Positions 12,594 to 24,681 of a stretch of DNA of 64,000 bases are shown in pieces. The DNA is from Butyriboletus loyo (lineage: Eukaryota; Basidiomycota; Agaricomycetes; Boletales; Boletaceae). The position numbers were made by a program, and so were the translations under genes. The DNA is taken from contig JBBPSI010000008.1 in assembly GCA_038093515.1 (NCBI GenBank), forward strand, positions 1 through 64,000. The letters are read 5' to 3'. The notes below the pieces were generated by a model, which saw only the letters and a program-made list of their open reading frames with translations, searched no databases and was not told the origin of the DNA. Each line of letters starts with the position of its first letter. Positions within the stretch are counted from its first letter, which is position 1.

Positions 12594-12829
12594 CCTTAGG
12601 TGCTGTCCAGTCTGCCTTGCTTACCTCGGGTAGGCTAGTTGTTCCTCAGGTAGAATAGTGATGTAAGCAGATCATATGATCACTCTTAGATCATGTGCAA
12701 TCATGTGGTTAGGATCTCAACAGGTCATGTGATCTGCTTACATCACTATTCTACCTGAGGTACAACTAGCCTATCTGAGGTAAGTGAGGCAAGTGAGGTA
12801 AGCAAGGCAGACTGTACAGCACCTAAAGG
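12594..12829. mobile_element. MITE-like element with long imperfect terminal inverted repeats
   Basis: About 230 bases begin CCTTAGGTGCTGT and end ACAGCACCTAAAGG. The two arms match for roughly 85-105 bases as inverted repeats; the right arm carries about 18 extra bases. The core is short and non-coding. The WD40 paralogue at 16333 has the empty site: its sequence passes straight from GGTATCTAA to AGGAGG where this copy has the insert. The flanks fit a TA or TAA target duplication. The element sits right behind the minus-strand stop codon of the WD40 gene. I see no second copy in the window. Confidence 0.8.
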
Positions 12830-13901
12830 AAGTAAATGTCAATAACGCACGAATCAGGGTGGCGATGGGCATACTCACAAACAGACCTAATAATTTCGTC
12901 CATCTCCTGAACCGCTGCACACAATTCGGAGAGCTGGCTGTGCAGTTGCTGCATGGTTTTCTCGAGCAATGCCAATCTGTTGTCTAAAGAGCATGGATAT
13001 CAGCAACACGGAGACAGGGTGCTAATAAATGTACCCTGGCTCTGCACCTCTGCATGAAGGGGCTCAATTGTGTCTTTGAGACCAGCAAGATTTATGGGTT
13101 GGGTCAGCTCTGCAAAACTCTGTAGCAGTCAATGTGGGGTCTTGCACAGCGAGATCTTGATGCAAGTGTACTTACATTTCCAAAGTAATACAAGGGAAGA
13201 ATGTCACGGGTACTCCAAAGGGTGATTGTTTCACCTCCGCACATCGCAAAGTCGTAGTTCGCTGAGATAGCTACTGATGTGATTTTATCTGTGTGCTCGA
13301 TGATAGATCCGATTCGTTTGTGCGTTGTGGTGTCCCGGAACGAGACGGATGAATATCCAGAAGCTGCAATGAATGTGCCCATGTTCACCAGGGCGAAGTG
13401 ATTTGAAACATGACCCGCTAAGGCGATGTACCATTGAGAGAGCGTTGTCGCGGTGGGCGTGTCGAGACAGCTGATATCAACATCAAGAGATAAGACAAAA
13501 AGCTGCTTGCTATCGCTGGACCAAGCGAGGGCCCGGTTACCAAGGAAAAGGCCGTCCGGAGAGTCGTCCACCACCGTATCGTGTTCTTTGGACTCGCCCA
13601 CTTTTTCATGACCCTTCGCGTTCCAAACTACCACCTTGCCAGCGAACCTTCCATTCATGATCCACTTTCCATCCCTTGACACTGCGATGTCCTCCGTCGC
13701 ATTCATTGGCACCCCTACTTCCAAGCCATCTTCCACGCGCCAACGCCGAATCATACACTGCTCACTGCCGCTTACGGTGTACTTTCCATGGAATGCAACT
13801 GAGAATACGTCGTCTGAACTTTTGATCTTGATCGGTTTTGCTCTCTGATGGTGAACGGTACTGGAGGACGAACTGTTTCCACTCGAGTCTTGGGTCCTCA
13901 T
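12823..13901 (-). CDS. WD40-repeat protein, shortened paralogue (copy 1, about 323 aa)
   Basis: Exons 13901-13176, 13119-13035 and 12983-12823 join in phase. The first exon encodes WD40 repeats (FSVAFHGKYTVSGSEQ, MIRRWRVEDGLEVGVPMNA, ISANYDFAMCGGETITLW). The last two exons encode a coiled coil (DNRLALLEKTMQQLHSQL) and the tail CEYAHRHPDSCVID. Against the paralogue at 16333-17684 this copy lacks about 70 residues, roughly one and a half to two blades, between VVDD and SPDGLFL, so a complete propeller is unlikely. Partner and role are unknown; similar stand-alone WD40 proteins are common in Agaricomycetes. The stop TAG (12825-12823) lies in the end of the MITE-like element. It may be expressed or decaying. 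Confidence 0.6.
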
Positions 13902-14233
13902 CAGCATCGCGCTCTAAATCGCCCAAGTGCTCACCATTGATCGACTTTCCACCTATGATGCTCGAGGACATACTTGGCCAAGGTACTAGATGTGAAGAAT
14001 CGCAGGGGAAACCACGACGACGTGGGCGAGAAGTATAACACTGGTTTTTACCCAGCGCCGGTTCCAGTGAGAGGGGAGTTCTGTTAGGGACTTGAAATCT
14101 GGGCTTTTGTATCTGTACCTCTGCGGGTCTTCTTAACCCCACCCGGGAAAACAGTTTATAATACGCACCACAGGGACTGGCATCTATCGTTATCGATGCA
14201 TCGTCCGATCCCCCTGTTTTCATTCCTCTGAAT

Positions 14234-15360
14234 ATGGCCCTCAAGCAACCCCTCCCCCCATTCCGTGCTGAGCATATCGGTTCTCTCCTTCGTCCAGACT
14301 ACCTCCTCGAAGCACGCAGGAAGTTTGACAAGAAAGAGGACACTCAGGAGCAGTTCAGGGAGACCGACGACCGTTCCATGAGTCATAAGGGCAATCGATA
14401 TGCAGCGCGAAGTTGGCATAAAGAGCTTCACAGATGGTGAATACAGGTCAGTGAACAAATTACATAACCGAATACTCATACTGATATCTGAATCCCATCC
14501 AGGCGGCACATGTATGTATCGTCGCAATGAACATAGTCAGCAGCTGATCATTTGAATAACAAGGTTATGTGATGGATTCTTTGAATATCTAGAAGGCTTT
14601 GAAGGTGTGGCTGTCTTGAAACAAGTCAGGCCGAGACCAAAGCTGATGCTTGTCGAAGAGGTTCGCGATCCACCTTTATATTTTCAGGGTAATTTGCCGG
14701 TCAAACCGTCCTTCAATGTCTTATGACATAGCAGCTCTACATTCCTGATATACATGCTTCCACTACCAATAGTAAGTGCGCATCCGCAGATGACGGGAAA
14801 GCCCGACCTCAACATATGTATTCTCCAGCGATGCTATGCACGGGCAAGATCAGATACGTCAAATCCGGCTATATTCCCCAATTCGAAGCACTCAAGCACC
14901 TCGTTCATCCTGACGAGGTTGAAAATATTAAGATGACCCTGGTAGCCCATGGACTGCTATTACCTCGAATATGACACCGAGCGCGCTGGCGCGTTTCCCC
15001 TTTCTCCTTTTCATTTTTCATTTTTTCCCCCTCTTTCCGGGAGGGGCTTATCGTTGTGCAATGCACAGGTACGTTCGAACCTCTAAAGCATCCCCCAAAA
15101 TACAAATCGGTCGTCTCCTCACCAGTAATTTCCCAGAACTCGGAGACAAGGCGCTTCTCAGGGAACGCGTGTTCGAAGCTGCACGGATCGTGGCGAGCGG
15201 CACGGGTACGACCGTGGACGAAGCGTTGGTCCACATCTGCGTCTCTCCCCAGTGTGGTTTCGCGTCGCACGAAGAAGGCAACTTGCTCGCGGCGCCGGAC
15301 ATGAAAAAAAAGTTGCAGCTCGTCGAGGACCTTGTGGCTAACATCTGGACGGACGCGTAA
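14234..15360 (+). pseudogene. Degraded MetE-like (cobalamin-independent methionine synthase family) gene
   Basis: The start, ALKQPLPPFRAEHIGSLLRP, and the end, HICVSPQCGFASHEEGN, are hallmarks of fungal UROD/MetE-like proteins related to the C-terminal half of methionine synthase. Between them the reading frame fails: a one-base shift occurs before the stretch that should read QREVGIKSFTDGEYR (about 14400-14450), the exon with DGFFEYLEGFEG is out of register, and the middle of the catalytic barrel after IPQFEALKHLVHPDEVENIKMTL is missing up to about 15070. The remaining tail is open from about 15120. I infer a pseudogene by deletion and frameshift. It lies between the two WD40 paralogues. Confidence 0.7.
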
Positions 15361-16332
15361 TCGTGATGATGAAGTGGGGCGTCGAATGGACCCGCTCCTC
15401 GAGTTGCTTCCATCCACGTTCCTCCGCCCTTTTCACCTCCTCCGCCGTCATACTCCCATTCCACAACGCATGCTCAGAACTGCGTCCCACCAGGAAACGA
15501 CGCGTTCCAAAGTAAACGTGGTGACCGCGACGCCAGCGCCATCGGTGACCCCGGTTTCCGGTCCAACGGGACCCTCCGACTCATTGCTGCCGCCGCTGCT
15601 GCTGCCGACCCGTCCGATTCGTAATCTGAGCGCGGGCCTGTACCCACGCTCCGCATTTACTATCATATCCACTTGAAGACGGAGACGGCGATCTGTTCAT
15701 AGCTTCCGAAGGCGACAGCGACGATATAGAAGAGACGGATTCTGGTCTGAACGCATGGCCGTTCTTGGTGGATAATAACACGTCTCCCCATTGGCCGGCC
15801 CCGCCAGGGTACTCTGGCGTGCCGCCTTCCGAACGGGCGAGGACTTGGTCGTGATGAGATCGCGCGAGTTGAGCATGAGCGGCTTAGACACGTTCTTCGG
15901 CGTTGAATGGGACGATTGGAACACAGAAAGAGAGGCAAGCGAGGACCTTGCTTGGTGTATAAACGAGGACGCAGTCGATTCGATTCCCCAGTCCCGAAGT
16001 GGGGGCGGCATGGGGTCAATGTTTGGACTAGAAGGTGACGTGGCATATTGTCCACGAGGTTGGGGAATAAAGCTTTCCCGAGGGGAACAGAAAAAGGCAG
16101 GTCGGTCGTAAAGTTGCTTCTTCGTTATGATGTTGCGCTGCACACTTAACCCTCGCCCACGTCGAACACAACTACAGTGTATTCCATATATACTTTAGGA
16201 TATCACTTAAATACATAGAAATGAGCTCAGTCACATTATAGAACGAAAGTTCACAACCCGTCTGTCCCTCGCTTCGGCATATTGGGTACTGCGTTGCTGG
16301 CAGGATTCCTCGAGATGTGCAATTTTGGTATC
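15361..16332. other. Intergenic stretch with weak coding-like fragments only
   Basis: No complete gene can be supported here. On the plus strand, 15440-15650 and 15660-15845 each look coding for 60-70 codons (the second has an acidic run, EGDSDDIEETDSG, then AWPFLVDNN), but they are in different frames with no sensible intron between them. An open minus-strand frame at 16143-15697 (148 codons) overlaps them. This could be the ruin of one plus-strand gene. The last 100 bases are the 3' flank of the second WD40 copy and match the flank of the first. Confidence 0.4.
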
Positions 16333-17684
16333 TAAAGGAGGTCAATATCAACAACGCATGAATCAGGGTGGCGATGGGCATACTCACAAAGATACTCGGT
16401 GGTTTCGTTCGCCGCTGCACACTGTTCTGAGAGCTGGCTGCGCAATTGTTGCACGGTCTCCTCGAGAGATGCAATTCTGTTGTCTAAAGAGCATGGATAT
16501 CAGCGACACAGAGTCAGGGTGCTAATAAACGCACTTTGACTCTGCACCTCTGCACGAAGGGGCTCAATTGTGTCTTTGAGACCAGCAGGATTTTCCACTT
16601 CCATGCACTGGGTCAGCTCTGCAAAACTCTGTAGCAGTCAATGTGGGGTCCTGCACAGCGAGATCTTGATGCAAGTGTACTTACATCGCCAAAGTAATAT
16701 GAGGGAAGTATGTACGGAGACTCCAAAGGGTGATTGTTTCACCTCCGCACATCGCAAAGTCGTAGTTCGCTGAGATAGCTACTGATGCAATTTTATCTGT
16801 GTGCTCGATAATAGATCCGATTCGCTTGTGTGTCGTGGTGTCCCAGAACGAGACGGATGAATATCCGGAAACTGCGATGAATGTGCCATTGCTCGCTAGG
16901 GCGGTGTACCTTGGAAGATTGCTCGATCGGGTGTTGTACCATAGGGTTTTGCTGCTGTCAATAGACCATTGAGAGACCGTCATCCAGGTGGACGTGTCGA
17001 GACAACTGATATTGCCGTCACAAGATGTTGCTTGCTATCGCTGGACCAAGCGAGGCATTGGTTAAAATGCCGTGCGCCGATTTTGACTGGGATGTCGACG
17101 AACAAGCGGCCGTCCTGACTGTGGTAGATCCAAACGACGTCCTGTGTGGCAGTTGCGAGGAGGAGTCCGTCGGGTGAGAATTTGACTGCACCAACGCGAC
17201 TGACATTGTCAATGTCGTACAAGGGGCCGAGCAGTGGCTTGCCGGTTGAGAGCGACCAGATGCGGGCGCAGTCACTCGACCCGGTCGCGATTCTCGTCCC
17301 ATCTGGAGAGATGTCCACCGCCACCATGACCCACTCATAGTCCGGGTCGTATGGTTTGAACTCGGTCACTTTTTCGTGGCTCTCCGCATTCCAAACCATC
17401 ACCTTGCCAACGAACTTCGCATTCACGATCCACTTTCCGTCCCGTGACGTTGCGATGTCCCAAACAGTATTCCCTGCGTTCATTGGCACCCCTACTTCCA
17501 AGCCATCTTCCACGCGCCAACGTCGAATCATACCCTCGTCACTACCGCTCACGATGTGCTTCCCATCAGCGAGGAACGCAACTGAGATCATGTCTTCTGG
17601 ACTTTTGATCTTGATCGGTTTTGCTATCTGTCGGTGAACGGTACTGGAGGAGGAACTGTTTCCACTCGAGTCTTGGGTCCCCAT
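16333..17684 (-). pseudogene. WD40-repeat protein, full-length paralogue with frameshift (copy 2)
   Basis: Second copy of the WD40 gene at 12823-13901, in the same orientation. It keeps the blades lost from copy 1 (VVAVDISPDGTRIATGSSDC, RIWSLSTGKPLLGP, VGAVKFSPDGLLLATATQDV). About ten bases are missing near 17030: after LAWSSDSKQ the frame shifts, giving a stop at 16980, while the homologous frame continues as CDGNISCLDTST. The WD part then resumes to 16681, and coiled-coil exons end at the stop TAG 16335-16333. So copy 1 is open but short, and copy 2 is full length but broken. Homology between the copies extends over about 1.5 kb, including flanks. Confidence 0.65.
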
Positions 17685-17699
17685 CAGTATCGCACTCTA

Positions 17700-18422
17700 A
17701 ATGTCTCTCCCAAGAACCTACCATTGCTTGGCTCTCCACCTCTGCTCGAGGACACACCCGGCCAGGCACTAGACGTGAAGAATCGCAGGGGAAACCACGA
17801 TGACATTGGCGAAAAGCAAAGGAAAAACGCAGCTACGAACACGCGTACTTGATAGTTTCAGTACGATTAAGGAAGCAAATTAATGTTCAGCCGATATGCT
17901 CATAACGCATGACGGCGGTTCCTAATGACCGTTAAGCGAGACTAGGTTTAATCACCCTGAGTGTAGGGTTTATGCTCGTCCCCACTGTGGTGGTGCCAGT
18001 GATGACCCTCAGAATTGTCGATGGGGAAAATCACACTCGAAGCTGTTGGGAACGGAAATCAGCGACTAAACGAGCTATTACTACGCGGAGCTCAGCAACA
18101 GCGACAAGGGAGTGCGAGATACCAGTCGGGAAGGCGAGGCGGCGAGGCCAGGCAGTAGCAGGTAGGTGAAACGAACGGCGAAGACAGAAGGATGTGGCAG
18201 TAAAGAAAGGGCTGCCTCATCACCTCATATCACTCATCCAAAGATGCGTCCATTCCTCGTTGCACCACAGAGTACTACCTCATCTTTGATCGTGTCGGCT
18301 CAGGGACATGTGTCGCAATCGCGGCGGACATTCAAGATAAGCAAATACATGAATCGATATGGTATGATCGACTTGGACGCAATGTGTCACACTGATACAA
18401 AGTCTTTCACGATATGCAATGA
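17700..18422. other. Gene-free stretch
   Basis: Apart from the 5' flank of the WD40 copy (to about 17815, similar to 13905-14030), I see no believable coding, repeat or RNA feature. The plus-strand open frame that begins here overlaps the antisense of the MFS transporter and is a shadow. Confidence 0.5.
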
Positions 18423-20948
18423 CTACTGGGCCTCCTCTGGTGTCTCTACCGCCGTGTTTTTCTCGCTATCGACCGCGTTCTTATCGTCGCCATTGTACAC
18501 CGTCTTGCGGTCCACTGAATATTCCCGCAAGAACAACGTCAAAATGAGAGCGACCCCAGCTGCTGCAGTTGTCACCGCCCATATCATCGCAATCGAACGC
18601 GCCCATGCGTGTAGCACCGCGGCACGAAGTACGGCGTCCTGGTTGGGTTCAGTACCGACGACGACGACGACGACGGATGGACACGTAATGACTCACAGGA
18701 ATCAAGTGGACTTGGCCGATACTATCGTTGAGCGTTGTGATATCGTTACCAAGTTTGAGGCTGGCGATGTTTGGGATCGCTGCGAGTTTCCGTGGAAGTA
18801 CGATGGCAATAATAGCCTGACCGACGGCAATTCCTACGGCACCACCCAGCGTGCTGAAAAATATAAATATCGATCATTTATGACGAGTTGCAAGGGCAAA
18901 GGAGATATTGCTTACCGAAGGAACATAAAGCCACTCGTCGCAGTAGCCATATCCTTCAGAGGCATTGCTGCCTGAAGTGCCACCATCGGGGTTTGGAACA
19001 AAAAGCCCATCCCAATGGCTGCGACCAAAGGAAACAATTCCTGTTCGGCACTTTGAATGACTGAGCACCATAAAATGTATCGTCCGAGAGGAAAAGACAT
19101 ACATGCTCGACGTGTAGTCCAACATGATCATGAGACCTGTGCCTATGGTAAATAATGCACTCCCGAACCAGATCCCTGGGCGGTTCCTCCCCATCTTTGA
19201 GACAATGAATCCAGAGACAACGGCGAAAGCGGAAGACACGAGGGTGTACGGAAGCATTCTAAACAAAAGGGTCAGTAGGCTAGAAATGCGAGCGCAAAGG
19301 AAATAAGTACTTGACTCCTGCAGCAGTAGCCGAAGAACCAAGTACTGGAGAAGCGTCAATCAACTGTTCGTGTACAACAAAGTCGGAAAGTAAAACCTTG
19401 GTAATACAAGGGAAGATAACTAAGATTCGGATTAGCGCGATACCACCGAGACTCGTGCGGCGTTGTATATACTCACAACATTGCTGGGAGGAAAACGAAG
19501 TTGTGGAGAAATGCAGTTGCCAGAAGACATCCAGTAGTTCGCGTCTGTGTCACGGTCAGAATAGCGTGAAAAGCTTGAACTGGACATTCACCTTGAATAA
19601 ACGAGGAGGAAGGATAGCAGCACGTTTTGTAAACGCTTCGTTGACCCCGCCGACGACGAGTAAAATCCCACCCACAACGAGCAGGCTGACCGTTCGGGGT
19701 TGTGACCCTTCAAGTCCAAGATTCAATCAGTCAACCCAACAAGCATAAAAACACGAGAAACGAACAGCTTTCCCCGCCAAAGCTAATCCTTATGAGGAGG
19801 CAAACAACGCCTGCAACAAGACTGAAAAGTCCGATAAAATCAAGTTCGGTGATTTCGTCACGAAGCGGGCGTTTCTGAGGTGGATGAACATTGAGAAAGA
19901 CGAACAGCAGCGTTGCTGCGATGCCACCGATTGGCCTGGAAATTTCGTGGGTCAGCTATATAAATCTTCGCATGGTATAGTAAGCACATACAAGTTGATG
20001 AAGAAACACCATCTCCATGATGCATGTTGCGCTAGGGCCTTGGTCGGTTTAGTCGTTACGGCGAACGTCTCGAACGATATAACCTTACACCGCCGATGAG
20101 TGGTCCAATAACACTATTTCGCAAAGAATTAGTGGACCTGAAACTCGAATCTCGTGGGTGTACTACCTCGCAACACCGTACGTAGCGCCGAGTAGACCAC
20201 CATAACGCCCTCGACTACAAGGCCGTCAGTCAAATGGGAAAATGGTTCTTTTTTATCCTTCTGTGCGTACTCCTTCAACGGAACGATGTCTGAAATGACG
20301 ATTATCGAGAGTTGCATGATACCGCCACCGCCGACCCCCTGGAGTGCTCTGCATACGATCAACCAAGTCATATTTTGCGCAGCCCCACAAAGCGCTGATC
20401 CGGACTGAAATGACACTAATAAGCAAAGGAACACATTCCGACCAGGAAAACAAACCAAGAACACAATGATGGATGAGTAGAGGAGTGGCTTTCGCCCTAG
20501 CGCATGGGTAAGCAACAACGTCTGAACGGGTCGGAGAACCCTACCGAACATATTCGACAGCTTTCCGTAGAGAGGACCAAACGCGCCCGCTGCGAGCACG
20601 TATGCACTAGCGCGACATGCGTCAACCCAACGGTGCGATGACAAAAAGAATCGGACACACTTTCCAACCCAGCTGTAGCTATTACCCCCCTGAAGATCGG
20701 ATACGATGGTGGGGAGCGCAATTGCGACAATAGTCTTTGCAGCCTCCGTCAGATGCACCCATGAGCAACGAAGCCTAGTATGGACTCACGTGATCCAGTG
20801 CTGCAAGGAACATCGAGCACACCAAAGCGAAGCTGACGATACCTAGCCTGTTCCTGGGTATCACGTGCTCCTCGTTCTCCCTCCAGGAAACACCTGGCTC
20901 CTTCCGCTTTGCGATGTGTTCCTCTTGATGGGAAGATATGGATGTCAT
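18423..20948 (-). CDS. MFS drug:proton antiporter, DHA2 (14-TM) family, one doubtful frame
   Basis: Plasma or vacuolar membrane exporter of toxic compounds by proton antiport, by family. A polar N-terminus leads to the first helix (LGIVSFALVCSMFLAALDH). Then come TIVAIALPTIVSDL, the motif-A-like loop GPLYGKLSNMFGRKPLLY, GSALCGAAQNMTWLIVCRALQG, GGGGIMQLS, RGRYGGLLGATYGVA, SVIGPLIGG, SWRWCFFINLPIGGIAATLL and eight further hydrophobic segments. It ends in a charged tail after LILTLFLREYSVDR. About a dozen short exons are needed; most junctions are canonical. Between YLPLYYQ (about 19415) and LIDASPVLGSS the obvious intron leaves the frame off by one and gives a TGA, so the gene may be newly broken or the intron misjudged. 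No dedicated regulator lies beside it. Confidence 0.7.
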
Positions 20949-21979
20949 GGTCTTGGGAGGTCTTGATGATTCTGTGGCGACCGAACGGGGTTTTAACGAG
21001 AGGATTCGTGGCACCAAGCTTGACTGAGCTCGATTTGCTATGGTGCCAGTTGCGCCCCATCAGCCCCATCCAACCAGCACTTGCTGTGAAAGGCCATTAG
21101 TCGTGGTGTGTCCTCCTCTTCCGATACACACCTCCGCGGAGTTGGGGGTCTTATATCATGAAACTGTCTCATATCGACCCTAGGTTCGTCATGATCTCAG
21201 TGAGACATTAGATAACATTATGGTAGGTTCGCATGTTCGTTCACCATCGTGACGTGTGACGAACAGGTAATAGATTCTTCCAAGCGGTTCAAATTCGAAA
21301 AAAAGTTTGTCGTATTAGCCTCTCGGGATATTGGTCAAGGTTGGCAGGATGGTCATGATCAGATAAACCACACTCCATCTTTTGAAGACGCAAATCACGA
21401 TACCTGCGGAATGTGTAAAGTCGTCGACATAGGGAGTCAGTGTGACTAGAGCACGAGAATGAAGGTGGGGATCCATATCGCGCCAACCACTTCTGACCAC
21501 GCCTGCAATTACATCATTGCGAAGACTCAAACTTTGGGCGAAACCGGGATTGCAGTGTGCGAGTCGATGATAGCGAATGCCAGCATCAACAGGAATCCAT
21601 CGTGGGCGGATCACTCATCTCTCGACATTACGGGGCCTGGCCAGATCCAGATGCACCGACACGAGGATGGCGTCAAGATTCAAGTCACTCGACTCTCCAT
21701 CATCCAGCGACACGTCGACAACGGACCACGAGTCTGTCATGACGATCCCACTTCAACACCAAGAACTCCAAGTCACAGATCATACAAGTATTTCACCACA
21801 GTCGGCGTAGAACATTGCTATATCCTATCTTGGCAGTTAAAAAAGTCACTGATAAGTAAAGCATGCCAAAAAGTCCTATCCATAGTCACAAGACTCAAGC
21901 AGCAACCATACACTGTTCCTTATATCAGGCACCATCGCAGGCACAAGACACGGAACAATCGTGTATCGTGCGTCGGACG
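20949..21979. other. Gene-free stretch upstream of the MFS gene
   Basis: This region holds the promoter side of the MFS transporter and the 3' flank of the apyrase. Several open frames of 60-180 codons occur on both strands, but none has motifs, clear codon bias or partner exons. The minus-strand frame at 21614-21315 looks faintly membrane-like at its end (WSVVYLIMTILPTL) and could be a gene relic. Confidence 0.45.
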
Positions 21980-24357
21980 TCACCCGAGGTGATACCAATT
22001 TGGGGTCTGCAACGCACCGACACTCACAGCACGCGAAAGCGGCGTCTGTCTCGGTACCAGCGTCGTCAAACTAATCTGCGATGCATTCCTCGACCGAGCC
22101 GTCATCGACAGCGACGCAATACTATGCGGCCCCGTCTCGTCTGCCGCCGACGTCGGCGAGGACGCACGCGAGTGGTATTGAGACGCCGTAGAAGTACCGA
22201 TCGAAGGGTAGGCAGGTTCGCAATGCGAAGGCGAGGTGCGCGTGGCGGTGGGGGATGCGGGCGAGGAATGCGTATGTCGGAGGAGGGGTCGGACGGGATG
22301 GGAGGTCATGTTGAGCGGTGGCGGTCGAGGTCGAGAGAGGTTGGAGGGGGAGACGAGACGGCGGAGAGGTCGGAGCAGAGAGGGCGGCAACACGGAAGAT
22401 GGAGTGGTTTGCGAAAGACTACCCTCTTCCATCAAGTATGCATTGTCGACCCCGCGCATCAGCGATGCTCGCTTCAGTCGCCGTAAAGCGAGGCCAAACG
22501 GTCGACGTAGTCGGAGTGCCATGCAGAACAAGAGCAACAGCACGACAGTGTAGAATAGAAACACGACGAGCGAAAAGCCAAGAGACTCTCGTGTCAAAAC
22601 AGGGGGCAAATGTTGTGATATCCTTTCCTCGATCGCATCCAAGTCTATGAAAGGCGGTCGAATCGGTGTGATGGGAGGATTCCGCAAGTTTGAGGGTATA
22701 TCCTGCACAGGATCCACGAGAGGTCTGCTATGACTGGACAAGGGTTTCACCTCTTTGCTCGCTTCAAGAACCATTTTTCCAAGCGTCCAACTAATCGCAA
22801 TGCCTCCGACGGTGTCCGCAGATTGGAATACGGGTGGCCCGAGTCCCTTCCTCTCAGCTTGCTGCGCGACCTTTTCGCCCTGAGTAGTCGAATTACCTCC
22901 GGGGTCGACAATGCGAGGCATTCCAATGCCTTCATGCAATACGTTCGCGACCCATGCCGCCTTGAAACATTGCATCTGCAGTCGTGAGATCTCGACCTTG
23001 TCACCCCATATACCCGTCTCAACTACCTGTCCGTTCTGTATCACCTCCCCGTCTCCACCGAGCAAACCCGCCTTTTTCGACGTTTCGTGTTGTTTAACGA
23101 TTCCATCCCAGTCTCGCGCGCAAAACTGTGAAGCAGCGCGCTCGTACTGAACAAAGTCGTACGGACCGCCCAGCCCAAAGACGTGTTCCGAGGAATACCA
23201 GTACTCTGAGACGCCGATAAAGTGCGAAGACGCAAAGTTGATACGGGGGACGTGGATGCCATTGAACAGACATGGCGCGTCCGAACAGGGGGCGTCCTTG
23301 TTGAGGAGCGGCGCGGTCTTTCGTAGACACTGCGTAAAGGATCCCGTGCCCACCAACGTACGCGACGTCGCATGATGCGCAGAAGATCCCCTCTGTGAAG
23401 GCAGCGTCTCCGTGAGTGCCAGGTCCTTGGGTAGACACGGGTCGGGTATTGTGTGCAGGTCCGTACCGTCGAGCGTCTGCATACCCTCCGCAGTCTTGAT
23501 CGCCTCGGCGACATACCGCTCCCTCCCCTGATTCGTCCCATACCCCAACCATGTCGTCACAAACACCTTGTGCTTGATCTCCGTCCCTCCCAACAGCCTC
23601 AACCTGACATCGACCAGCGCCGATTCATTCCCCTTCACGTCCTCTTCTGCAGGCTCAAATGCAATCTGCGTCGACGCCCCGCCCATATCCAAGAACCCGT
23701 ACGTCGTCTTCTCGTTCTTGCTACGCCCAGCAAAGCCGTCCATCAGATAGTTGACGGCTATCCATCCGAAAAGACCTTCCTCTTCGCCCGTGATGATCTG
23801 CACGCTCGAGCCGCACGGGCCGTCTTTGGACTCGGGTTCGATGCGAAAAGCGGAAGCGGTCCGGAGATAGGCACACGCTGCGTTCAAGACGCGCGCCTGC
23901 TGAAGAGGTGTAAGCAAGCGCATGCCTGCCGTCGCAAGAAGGAAAAGCGGCGTATCCGACTCGAGCGACGGTGGGATTTGCGACCGTGCATGTTGGATCA
24001 GAGGTTCCAAGTACCCTGCCACTCCATCCGGGTTGTCCCCAAACGAAGATAAACCTGAACGAAAAAGAAAAAACCATCGGTATCAGCCATGGAACGTCCC
24101 CGGGGCGCGCAACAAAGTACAAAAAAAAAGCCATGAGACACACCAGGCTCGACCTTTGTGATCCACTCCTCCCCGAATTGAACACCTTTCTCTACCTCTG
24201 GCAACACGTTCCGAACAGCGTCTCCATAGTCTTCCAATACGATTTGTGGGTCTTTCCAGCTGTATATTTGAAGCCGAGAGCCAGACGACCCAGCATCAAT
24301 TACAATTCCGAATCGGCGTGCGGCTAACCAGGCCTCGCTGGACGTCGGCGGTGGCAT
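21980..24357 (-). CDS. YND1: Golgi-type apyrase (GDA1/CD39 nucleoside diphosphatase, Ynd1-like)
   Basis: Hydrolyses nucleoside di- and triphosphates, in yeast in the Golgi lumen, where it supports glycosylation by removing GDP and UDP. Two exons, 24357-24144 and 24054-21980, about 762 residues. Apyrase conserved regions in order: IVIDAGSSGSRLQIYSW (near residue 20), LLATAGMRLL, GEEEGLFGWIAVNYL, FLDMGGASTQIAFEP, and SADTVGGIAISWTLG. A single membrane helix (FSLVVFLFYTVVLLLLFCMAL) lies around residue 540, followed by a basic, Ser-rich cytosolic tail of about 200 residues, the topology of Ynd1. The catalytic Glu in EEEGLFGW is present. The start at 24357 is the first ATG; an upstream extension would need a TTG start. 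Confidence 0.93.
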
Positions 24358-24681
24358 TGACAAGCATCTACTGTGAGAAACGAACGTGGAGAGCTTTCAC
24401 GAAAGCCCGTTTCGTGTATGGTACAGTACGACGACCCGGAAAACGTGGAAACAAAGAGTGTTGAAGATGTGGCTGCGTGCGAGGATGCGATGATGCATAG
24501 ACGATCTCAGCCACGTCAAATGTCACCGCCAATTTCCGAGCTTCTGATTAATGCGCGCGCTTATTTGGGGGATCAGAATTAGAGAAAACGTAGCGTACAA
24601 TGATACCAGCAGAGTCAAGGAATATAATGTATGTCACAAAACAGAGATTAGAGCAATGTCCGATTGTCAAGCAAATTGGTA

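Noticed and set aside
18166..18975. 269-codon plus-strand open frame
   Set aside because: It lies antisense to well-conserved exons of the MFS transporter and has no motif of its own.
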